A program made the translations under genes and the position numbers. Below are positions 14,033-20,250 of a DNA stretch of 20,250 bases, piece after piece; within the stretch, counting starts at the first letter, position 1, and every line of letters starts with the position of its first letter. The DNA is from Anaerolineales bacterium UBA2029 (GTDB lineage: Bacteria > Chloroflexota > Anaerolineae > Aggregatilineales > Aggregatilineaceae): positions 1 through 20,250 of the forward strand of contig DDBP01000304.1 in the NCBI GenBank assembly GCA_002332795.1, given 5' to 3'. The notes below the pieces were generated by a model. That model was not told the origin of the DNA. It saw nothing but the letters and a program-made list of their open reading frames with translations, and ran no database searches.

Positions 14033-14734
14033 TCAGTCTTCCTCCACCGGTACCAGCTTGTACCCCACCCCGCGCACGGTCACGATCCGGCGCGGGTTGG
14101 AGGGGTCTTCTTCCAGTCTTTCGCGCAGCCAACGGATGTGTACGTACAGCACCTGGGGTTCGCCCTCATATTCGGCCCCCCACACCCGCGCGAGCAGTTC
14201 CTCGGCGGGGAGCACGCGCCCGGCGTTGAGCGCCAGCACATAGAGCAGGTCGAATGTGCGCGGGGCCAGCTCGATCGGCTGGCCACCCAGGGTGACCGTG
14301 TGCGCCAGGGGGTCAATGCACAGGTCGCCGACCCGCAGCGTGTCGTCCTTGGGGGCGGGCGGGGCCACGTGAGCCGCGCGCCGCAAGACAGCCTTGATGC
14401 GGGCCAGCAACAGATCGGTGCTGAAGGGCTTGGTGATGTAGTCGTCGGCCCCCAGTTCCAGGCCGAGAATCTCGTCCAGTTCGCGGCGGCGCGCGGTCAG
14501 GAAGATGACAGCGGTGCCGACTTCGTCCTGGAAATGGCGCAGCGCTTCCAGGCCGTCCATGCCCGGCAGGCTGATGTCCAGCAATACCAGGTCGGGCCGC
14601 TCGCGCTGCGCCATGGCGAGGGCATCTTCGGCGGTGGCGGCGGTGCTGCACCGGTAGCCGGCCTGTTCCAGGTTAAAGGCCAGGCTGCGACGCAGCAGCG
14701 CATCGTCGTCCACGATCAGGATGTGACCGCTCAT
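14033..14734 (-). CDS. OmpR/PhoB-family response regulator
   Basis: This 233-aa transcription regulator has a receiver domain (about residues 4-115) with acidic pocket Asp9-Asp11, phosphoacceptor Asp53 (VLLDISLPGMDG), the switch Thr in FLTAR and Lys in YITKPF. A Pro-rich hinge follows at about residues 121-128. The winged-helix DNA-binding domain (about residues 133-228) contains the ELAPRTFDLLYVL, YVHIRWLRERLE and TVRGVGYKL segments characteristic of OmpR/PhoB. ATG 14734 is preferred, since it starts directly at the receiver; an in-frame TTG at 14743 lies only 3 nt after GGGAG. The kinase gene follows after 2 nt, so the pair is co-translated. Targets may include its own promoter or the adjacent ABC operon; no direct-repeat operator was recognised. 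Confidence 0.94.
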   Translation of the reverse strand: MSGHILIVDDDALLRRSLAFNLEQAGYRCSTAATAEDALAMAQRERPDLVLLDISLPGMDGLEALRHFQDEVGTAVIFLTARRRELDEILGLELGADDYITKPFSTDLLLARIKAVLRRAAHVAPPAPKDDTLRVGDLCIDPLAHTVTLGGQPIELAPRTFDLLYVLALNAGRVLPAEELLARVWGAEYEGEPQVLYVHIRWLRERLEEDPSNPRRIVTVRGVGYKLVPVEED

Positions 14735-14769
14735 GCTCGGCAACCGCTCCCTGAGACAGCATCATGTTC

Positions 14770-14799
14770 AGAATACCGCGCTGGCGGATCGGAGATCAA
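14770..14799 (-). promoter_or_regulatory. Candidate promoter of the two-component operon
   Basis: On the - strand, TTGATC (14799-14794) and TATTCT (14775-14770) are separated by 18 nt, matching four and five of six consensus bases. It lies about 35 nt upstream of the regulator start and just after the terminator hairpin of the preceding operon. This is the best-formed sigma-70-like promoter in the window. Confidence 0.55.
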
Positions 14800-14809
14800 A
14801 TCCGAAATA

Positions 14810-14838
14810 CACGCCGCAGACTCAGGGCCTGCGGCGTG
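14810..14838 (-). terminator. Terminator hairpin after the DUF4340 gene
   Basis: A perfect 10-bp stem, CACGCCGCAG / CTGCGGCGTG, has a 9-nt loop. On the - strand it is followed by a T-rich stretch (TATTTCGGATTT) that is imperfect as a T-tract. It lies about 48 nt after the stop of the last gene of the ABC operon. Confidence 0.65.
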
Positions 14839-14885
14839 CGTCTGGTCAGGTAGGCTATGTCTCACTCACCGCGAGCGCTGGCGGG

Positions 14886-16082
14886 TTAGTTGCCAGCCTC
14901 TGGCTCGGCGGTAGCGGTTGGCGCTGGCGTCACCGTCGGCTCCGGCGTCGGCGGCACGGTGGGCGTGATGGGGGCTTCCAGCGTGCTCGTGGGAGCCGGA
15001 GTCGCCGCAGACTCGCCAGGCGTGAGCGTCGGTTCGGGCGTCGGTGTGGGCGGCGGCGCGATGAAGTCCGTGCGCGTCTTCTGGGTGAAGCGCCCGGCGA
15101 CCGCTTCCGTCAGCAGGACGTAGTAGTCCGACGCAGACGACTTGGCCACCACGCCGTCGTCCCGCTTCGCGCCGATCAGGATCGTGTATTCCTTCTCGAC
15201 GTATTGCGGCGTTGGGGTGGCCGTCGGTGTGGCCTGCGGGTCGGGCGTGGCAGTTGCCAGCGGCGACTGCGCGATGTCCGGCGTCGGCTCTGGCGCTTCT
15301 TCTGGCTCCAGCACGCGCAGGGTGATCGTCGCCTGCGGCGCGTCCAGGCCGAAGTCGGCCTGTGCCTCCTTGCCGATGGGGGCGGACATATACAGCGACG
15401 TGACCTGACTCAGCAGGGTCGTCAGCGCCTGCTGATTGAGCGTTTCCCCTTCGGCCAGCCCGGCCATGTTCCAGGTGTCGCCGCTCTTGGTGAACTCGAA
15501 GGTGCCGTTGGCGTTCTGCAGGCGCAGGCTGATCACCTGGTCGGACGACGCCGAGAAGTACAGCGTGTTAATCCAGCTTGAGACGGCCACTCCGGCATCG
15601 CTGACGGCCAGGCCGCTCACCAGGTAGACCTGCGGCTGATCGTCCAGCCGGACGTGCAGCGTGTTGCCGCCGCCGCTCTTGCCCAGGTAGAGCTTGTGCG
15701 TGCTATCGCCACTTTCGATCTCGATCAGCCGCTCGAACTCGTCGTCGCTGACACGCAGGCGACGGTGACTGGTGGTCGAGCGGGTGATCAGGCGGTCGGT
15801 GCGCAGCCCCTTGATCTTGTCCAGCAACAGGCTCACGCGCGTCGGCAACGCCTGATAGTTGCCATAGTCCGGCAGCACCCAGTTGTCGCCGTCTTTCTTC
15901 AGCACCACCTGCTTGCCGTCCCCATCGCTGATGCGCAGTTGCGTGACGGCGGCAGTGTCGAAGTTCGTCAGCAGCGCTTCGCCCGACGCCCTGGACTCGG
16001 ATTCCGGCCACAGGGCGCGCGCCGCCAGCAGCACGAGTTGCAAAGCCAGGATGAACGCGAGGATTTTGTTCAGCCGGTTCAT
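14886..16082 (-). CDS. DUF4340 protein of the GldA/GldFG-type ABC operon
   Basis: This 398-aa protein has one N-terminal hydrophobic segment (about residues 7-24) that acts as a signal anchor or uncleaved signal; no lipobox Cys is seen. The large extracytoplasmic part has the repeated beta-sandwich pattern of DUF4340: VVLKKDGDNWVLPDYGN (about residues 59-75) and the later FEFTKSGDTWNMAG (about 195-208), each followed by a helical segment. Pro/Thr-rich low-complexity stretches are inserted at about residues 259-293, splitting the second repeat, and again as a tail from about 342 to the end. DUF4340 genes commonly accompany GldG-like auxiliary proteins and are taken to be accessory parts of the exporter, though their role is unknown. 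It starts 6 nt after the GldFG stop with AAGGGG upstream and is the last gene before the terminator. Confidence 0.86.
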   Translation of the reverse strand: MNRLNKILAFILALQLVLLAARALWPESESRASGEALLTNFDTAAVTQLRISDGDGKQVVLKKDGDNWVLPDYGNYQALPTRVSLLLDKIKGLRTDRLITRSTTSHRRLRVSDDEFERLIEIESGDSTHKLYLGKSGGGNTLHVRLDDQPQVYLVSGLAVSDAGVAVSSWINTLYFSASSDQVISLRLQNANGTFEFTKSGDTWNMAGLAEGETLNQQALTTLLSQVTSLYMSAPIGKEAQADFGLDAPQATITLRVLEPEEAPEPTPDIAQSPLATATPDPQATPTATPTPQYVEKEYTILIGAKRDDGVVAKSSASDYYVLLTEAVAGRFTQKTRTDFIAPPPTPTPEPTLTPGESAATPAPTSTLEAPITPTVPPTPEPTVTPAPTATAEPEAGN

Positions 16083-16088
16083 CGGTCA

Positions 16089-19034
16089 TCACCCCTTCGC
16101 GTCGGATTCAGACTTGGTCAGAACAAGCGCTTCAGAGTCGGGCAGGAGCAGAGGCATGGGCTTTTCGGCCCGCTTGCGCCACTGCCACACCGCCCCGATC
16201 GCCACCACACCCAGCAGGGCCACGCCGTAGTTCAGCACTTCCCAGCGGGTCTGCTGTGCGTCTGTCAGCGGGTCGAGGGTGCGGGCGATGGTGCCGCGCG
16301 AGCGCAGCGCCACCAGGTCGGTATCCTCAGTGGCCCAGTCCACCACGTTCTGCACGAACTGCAGGTTGTTCAGGTAGCTGTCGCGGCTGAAGCTGGACGA
16401 GATGTCGAACACCGTGTCGTTGAGGAACTCGCTGCTGCCCACCACGATCAGCCGCGCCGTCTCAGCGGAAGTCTCGATCAGCCCGCTGGCCGGGGCCGTG
16501 ACTGTCGAGGTCGTCGTATCGGAGGCAGACTCTTCGCCCTCGGCGGTGGCTTCGAAGGGCGATGGTTTGCCCTTGAAGAAGCTCTCGAAGGTACCCTCCA
16601 CCACCACGGCCAGGGGATAGCTCCGCTGTTCCGATCCCACCGGGAAGCCGTACTGGGGGTAGATGTCCATGTTGGGCTGAATGTTGGTATCGGTGGTCGT
16701 CCACGAACGGTTGCTGGACGTGAACAGCGTGGTGACCTTACGGTTGCTGGCCGCCTCGTCGCCTTCCGCGGGCGCAGAGACCGTCACCGGCGAGGCCCAG
16801 GTCATCATCAGGGCCGGGAGCTGCGACATGATCGGGCTGTTGCGCTCCATGCCCGTCTGACGCACGTCCACGAAGAAGGGATAGTCCAGCGCCCGGATCT
16901 CCTGCACCTGGAAGCCGCCGACGGTGCGCGTCACCTGCAGCGGGAAGGGCAGGTTCTGCGGGTCGAGCACCACGGACTTTTCTACCGTGACGCCGTAGTG
17001 CGCCAGCATTTCCTGCAGGTTGCCCTCGATCGGCTGCAACGTCAGCCCGCCGCTGAAGTAATCCACGTTGATCTTGTAGTTACCTGCCGCGACGAAGACC
17101 GTGCCTCCGCGCATCAGGTACTGGTCTATGGCGTAGCGCTGAATATCCGTCAGGTTCTCCGGCGCGATGACCAGCAGAATGTCAATGTTGGCGGGCACTT
17201 CGCCGTCGGTCAGGGAGACGGTGCGCACGTCGTAGTTTTGCCGCAGGCTTTCGAGCAGGGTGTTGTACGACTGCAACGGGTATTGCGTCTGCCCGAACAT
17301 ATCTTGCTGCGGTTGCGTGGGGGGCGTCCACACGCCGACGACCTTCAGGAAGCCTGGTGTAGCGCGTTGCAGCGCTGCCTCGATGTCGCTGCGAATCTGG
17401 TTTTCGCTGATCTCGTTCGGCGGGTAGATCACCTGCGTCTTGCCGCCCGCCTCCAGCACCATATGCAGGTAGAAGGTATCTGCCGAGAGGAAGCCCACCG
17501 CGATCGGGCGAATCCCGAAGCGGTTGTAGAGCGTCTGCGCATCCAGGCCGTTGGCCGGATCGTTCACGTCCACGCTCTGGAAGGTGAACTTGCCGTTCGC
17601 CGTGCTGGCGATTTCCTCGGCGACTTTCTGGATCAGCGAGGGAGCTTCTTTCAGCGCGTCGGGCAGGGTGTCCGGCGTGACGTAGAGCGTCAGTCGGGCG
17701 GGCTGATCCAGCGCGGCCAGCACCGCGTCCACGCTCTGGAAGCCATACACCACCTTCTTGATGCTGCGCGTCAGGTCATATTCCAGGTTGCGCAGCCGCA
17801 CCTCGACCTCGTCGCCGTACTGATCCACCTCGATCAGGTCGCTGAAGTTGAGCACCACGCTCTGGTCACCGTAGCGCACCAGGATATCGAAGTAGATGTT
17901 GATCACCGATGCGCCGTAGCGGTCGGAGGTGCGCACCGGCGTCGGGTTGATGCCATAGACCTGATTGGCTTCGGCCTCTTTCTGCGGGTCTTCGATCGGG
18001 TCAATGATCTCGACCTTCACCCGGTTGCCGGAGGCAATGCGGTATTCTTCCAGCATGTCGCGGACGTAGGGGATCAGCGGCGACAGCAAGGGGTGATTCT
18101 TCTCGCTGAAGTAGCCCCGGATCAGCAGCGGCTCCTGCAGGTTGCTCAACAGGTCGCGCGTGACGTCGGACAGGCTGTATTCGTGGTTCTGTGTCAGGTC
18201 AATGCGCGCGGCGTGAAAGGGGAAGATCAGCACATTGAAGGCCAGCAGGTTCGCGGCCACCAGCGCCAGCGTCGCCTGACTGTTGATCCGCCGGACGCGC
18301 GTCGAAAGCCCCGTGCCCCAGCGCTTGGTATCCAGCGAGAAGACGTTGAGCAGCAGGAAAATGACCGTCAGCGACAGATAGTAGATGAGGTCACGGGCGT
18401 CAATCACGCCGCGCTCGATGCTCTCGAAGCGGCTGCCCGTGCCGATCCCGCGCAGAATCTCGGCGGTGCTGCTGCTGAACAGCTCGGTGATCTGTCGGCT
18501 GCCCACAAGCTGAAAGAGACCGCACAGCAACACTGTCAGGAACAGGGAGACGATCTGATTGCCGGTGCGCGAAGACATGAACAGGCCAATGGCCACATAG
18601 GCGGAGGCCATCAGCACAGTGGCCAGGTAGCCGCCGATGATCGGGCCGCGATCGGGATTGCCGAAGAAGGAGATGGAGATGGGCAGGAACAGCGTCAGCG
18701 CCAGGGCGACGATCACCAGCACCATCACCGCCAGGAATTTGCCCAGCACCAGTTGATAGAGCTTCATGGGCATGGTGAACAGGATTTCCAGGGTGCCGCT
18801 TTGCTGTTCCTCGCTCCACTGACGCATGGTCAGCGCCGCGGCCAGGAAGATCATCAGGGTGGGCATCCAGCGGAACATGGGCCGCAGGTCGGCGATCCCC
18901 CGCCCGAAGAAGCCATCTACCCAGAAGAAGGTGAACAGCGTCACCGCCAGAAAGACGCCGACGAAGATCAGCGCCATCGGTGAACTGAAATAGCTGTTCA
19001 GTTCTTTGCGTGTGAGTGCGATCACCTGTTTCAT
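16089..19034 (-). CDS. Fused ABC-2 permease (GldF-like) and GldG-like auxiliary protein
   Basis: This 981-aa membrane protein combines two polypeptides that are separate in gliding bacteroidetes. Residues 1-~240 form an ABC-2 type permease with about six hydrophobic segments (around 20-38, 58-70, 100-124, 134-153, 160-178, 217-234) and the typical N-terminus TRKELNSYFSSPMALIF plus the QWSEEQQSGTLEILFTMP cytoplasmic loop. A further membrane segment (about 255-272) leads into the GldG/ABC_transp_aux region, a large extracytoplasmic domain of ~650 residues (LTQNHEYSLSDVTRDLL onward). A final TM lies at about 933-952 and a short cytoplasmic tail ends the chain. It is encoded 13 nt after its ATPase and 6 nt before DUF4340. 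In Flavobacterium the related GldAFG transporter is needed for gliding; outside that phylum the substrate is unknown. The function call is limited to envelope ABC transport. Confidence 0.9.
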   Translation of the reverse strand: MKQVIALTRKELNSYFSSPMALIFVGVFLAVTLFTFFWVDGFFGRGIADLRPMFRWMPTLMIFLAAALTMRQWSEEQQSGTLEILFTMPMKLYQLVLGKFLAVMVLVIVALALTLFLPISISFFGNPDRGPIIGGYLATVLMASAYVAIGLFMSSRTGNQIVSLFLTVLLCGLFQLVGSRQITELFSSSTAEILRGIGTGSRFESIERGVIDARDLIYYLSLTVIFLLLNVFSLDTKRWGTGLSTRVRRINSQATLALVAANLLAFNVLIFPFHAARIDLTQNHEYSLSDVTRDLLSNLQEPLLIRGYFSEKNHPLLSPLIPYVRDMLEEYRIASGNRVKVEIIDPIEDPQKEAEANQVYGINPTPVRTSDRYGASVINIYFDILVRYGDQSVVLNFSDLIEVDQYGDEVEVRLRNLEYDLTRSIKKVVYGFQSVDAVLAALDQPARLTLYVTPDTLPDALKEAPSLIQKVAEEIASTANGKFTFQSVDVNDPANGLDAQTLYNRFGIRPIAVGFLSADTFYLHMVLEAGGKTQVIYPPNEISENQIRSDIEAALQRATPGFLKVVGVWTPPTQPQQDMFGQTQYPLQSYNTLLESLRQNYDVRTVSLTDGEVPANIDILLVIAPENLTDIQRYAIDQYLMRGGTVFVAAGNYKINVDYFSGGLTLQPIEGNLQEMLAHYGVTVEKSVVLDPQNLPFPLQVTRTVGGFQVQEIRALDYPFFVDVRQTGMERNSPIMSQLPALMMTWASPVTVSAPAEGDEAASNRKVTTLFTSSNRSWTTTDTNIQPNMDIYPQYGFPVGSEQRSYPLAVVVEGTFESFFKGKPSPFEATAEGEESASDTTTSTVTAPASGLIETSAETARLIVVGSSEFLNDTVFDISSSFSRDSYLNNLQFVQNVVDWATEDTDLVALRSRGTIARTLDPLTDAQQTRWEVLNYGVALLGVVAIGAVWQWRKRAEKPMPLLLPDSEALVLTKSESDAKG

Positions 19035-19047
19035 GGCACCATCACCC

Positions 19048-19962
19048 TCAGTTCGCCGTTGCCAGGCGGTTGAAGACCGTTTCCAGCGTCACCACATCGC
19101 GCCGCAGTTCGCGCAACGGCCAGCCTTCCTGCCGGGCCAGGTCGTAGACCGCCGGGCAGATGTCCTGCCCGCTCACGATGCGATAGGTCGGCCAGCCATC
19201 CGCGTTGAGGAAGAATTCGACCTTCTCGACGCCCTCCAGTTGGGCCAATCGCTGCTCGGCCCCGTTGGCCTGCTTCTGCAAGACCAGGATGGCGTTGTTG
19301 GTCGCGGCCAGTTCGTCGAGCTGCGCGTCCGCTTTGACTTCGCCGTTGATCAGGATGATGACCCGGTCGCAGACGGCCTCGACTTCGGAGAGGATGTGCG
19401 ACGAAAACAGAATCGTGCTGCGACTCGCCAGGCGACGGATCAGGCGGCGAATTTCCACGATCTGCGTCGGGTCCAGCCCGACGGTCGGCTCGTCCAGGAT
19501 CAGGAACTTCGGCTGATGCAGAATCGCCTGTGCCAGCCCGACGCGCTGCCGCAAGCCCTTGCTCAGGTGACCAATCTGCCGGGCGCGGTGCTCGGTCAGG
19601 CCGGTGACGTGAATGGCCTCCGAGATGAGCGCATTCTGCCGTTCGGGCGGGATGTTGCGCAGGTCGGCCATCAACTTCAGGTAGCTTTGCACGGAAAGGT
19701 CGCCATAGAGCGGCGTGTTCTCCGGCAGGTAGCCGATCTGCGCCTGCACCTCCTGCGTGTGCGTCAGGATGTCCAGCCCGTCAATGGTAACGGTGCCGCC
19801 ATCTGGGTGGAGATAGCCGGTGAGAATCTTGATCGTGGTGGTCTTGCCCGCGCCGTTAGGCCCCAGCAGCCCCACGATTTCGCCGGGCTTGACCTCGAAA
19901 CTCACCTGCCGTAGCGCCTGCACAGCGCCGTAGGACTTGGTCAGATTCTCGACTTTGATCAT
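19048..19962 (-). CDS. ABC transporter ATP-binding protein (GldA-like)
   Basis: This 304-aa cytoplasmic ATPase powers the ABC-2 exporter encoded next to it. Walker A GPNGAGKTT is at residues 34-42. The signature loop reads LSKGLRQR (residues 133-140; LSKG instead of LSGG, common in this subfamily). Walker B FLILDEPTVGLDP is at about 153-165 and the switch His189 is in FSSHIL. A ~90-residue C-terminal extension after about residue 215 is typical of ABC-2 drug-export and GldA-type ATPases. I chose ATG 19962, with AGGGA 7 nt upstream; an in-frame GTG at 19968 would sit 2 nt from that site. It is first in an operon with the GldF-GldG fusion and DUF4340. A weak -10-like TATACT lies at 20003-19998 on the - strand. 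Confidence 0.93.
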   Translation of the reverse strand: MIKVENLTKSYGAVQALRQVSFEVKPGEIVGLLGPNGAGKTTTIKILTGYLHPDGGTVTIDGLDILTHTQEVQAQIGYLPENTPLYGDLSVQSYLKLMADLRNIPPERQNALISEAIHVTGLTEHRARQIGHLSKGLRQRVGLAQAILHQPKFLILDEPTVGLDPTQIVEIRRLIRRLASRSTILFSSHILSEVEAVCDRVIILINGEVKADAQLDELAATNNAILVLQKQANGAEQRLAQLEGVEKVEFFLNADGWPTYRIVSGQDICPAVYDLARQEGWPLRELRRDVVTLETVFNRLATAN

Positions 19963-20250
19963 GGGCACTTCCCTGCCAACGATTCAGCCAATGCACCAGT
20001 ATAAGTATCTGGCAAAGTGGGCCGGCTGTCCTTATGTGCAGCTAAAGGCGACCTTATGGCAACCTTAAGAGAGAGGGGGCACGAGGCGCGCCAGCGCCGA
20101 GTGGGGGTGAGGTAAAGTCAAGGACAGTCCCCCGTTCGAGAGACGCTCAATAGCTGTCCGCCCCTGAACTCCCACGAGGACAGGGAGAAGGGGAGCACTT
20201 GTGCCGGAGCAGACAAATCCCCTCGCCCTGCGACGCAGTCGCGAGGGAGA
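19963..20250. other. Intergenic region upstream of the ABC operon, no gene
   Basis: No coding sequence is supported here. On the - strand, AGGACA (20032-20027) and GATACT (20009-20004) are spaced like a weak promoter for the ABC operon, and TATACT lies nearby. From about 20080 to the end the sequence is G-rich and repeat-like: a GGGGGTGAGG block near 20103-20112, whose complement recalls the CCTCACCC start of the gdhA terminator repeat, then the inverted repeat copy at the edge. The rest is unremarkable. Confidence 0.5.
20218..20250 (-). repeat. Inverted copy of the gdhA terminator repeat
   Basis: Read on the - strand, this 33-nt stretch matches 31 of 34 aligned positions of the palindromic core at 11342-11375: CTCCCTCGCGACT, a GTCGC arm, then GGGCGAGGGGA. 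It can form a GCGAC/GTCGC stem with flanking CCCT/AGGG pairing. It runs to the window edge and may continue outside. Two copies in 20 kb indicate a dispersed palindromic element. Confidence 0.75.

Noticed and set aside
14886..15300. Ala/Gly/Val-rich + strand frames near 14890-15408
   Set aside because: They are the antisense reading of the Pro/Thr-rich linkers of the DUF4340 protein.
15654..18983. Very long + strand open frame of 1109 codons opposite the GldFG gene
   Set aside because: Its product is rich in His, Gln, Arg and Val with no domain pattern, as expected from the antisense of a high-GC gene; the - strand frame has clear ABC-2 and GldG features and operon spacing.

Overview
This high-GC bacterial window carries most of a Wood-Ljungdahl (reductive acetyl-CoA) methyl-branch and corrinoid module on the + strand. 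It is followed by a glutamate dehydrogenase, a small two-gene unit, and then a block on the - strand holding a two-component system and a gliding-type ABC transporter operon. Gene style points to a member of the Chloroflexota, perhaps Anaerolineae-like: Pro/Thr-rich linkers, a fused GldF-GldG protein, a MetV-MetF fusion, and acs genes with RACo and two CooC proteins. This assignment is inference; there is no rRNA or marker gene in the window.

Region 1 (1-9881, +) is the acs/met cluster. In order it encodes the corrinoid iron-sulfur protein small subunit (acsD, cut by the window edge), two tandem-duplicated CBS-domain proteins, the corrinoid protein large subunit (acsC), a RACo-type ferredoxin/ASKHA corrinoid activator, methyl-THF:corrinoid methyltransferase (acsE), a MetV-MetF-type methylene-THF reductase fusion, and two overlapping CooC-type nickel-insertion ATPases. 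The reductase makes methyl-THF, AcsE moves the methyl group to the AcsC/AcsD corrinoid, RACo rescues Co(II) corrinoid, and the CooC proteins mature the CODH/ACS enzyme. The CODH/ACS catalytic subunits are not in the window and may lie upstream. Perfect hairpins sit in two intercistronic gaps, and a repeat-rich spacer precedes the cooC pair. A rho-independent terminator follows the second cooC.

Region 2 (9950-11390, +) is a monocistronic Glu/Leu/Phe/Val-type glutamate dehydrogenase with its own candidate promoter and a strong terminator. The terminator is built from a palindromic repeat that recurs, inverted, at the window end. Region 3 (11460-12594, +) is a translationally coupled pair: a DUF4919-like protein and a DinB/YfiT-like putative metalloprotein.

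Region 4 (12633-19962, -) reads leftward. An operon of ABC ATPase, GldF-GldG fusion permease/auxiliary protein and DUF4340 lipoprotein-like protein ends at a terminator hairpin. An OmpR/PhoB response regulator and its histidine kinase follow, with a well-formed candidate promoter. The last ~290 bases are intergenic and repeat-containing.

The most unusual point is the duplicated CBS-protein pair between the genes for the two corrinoid-protein subunits. It looks like a candidate adenine-nucleotide (energy-charge) sensor tied to the acetyl-CoA pathway.
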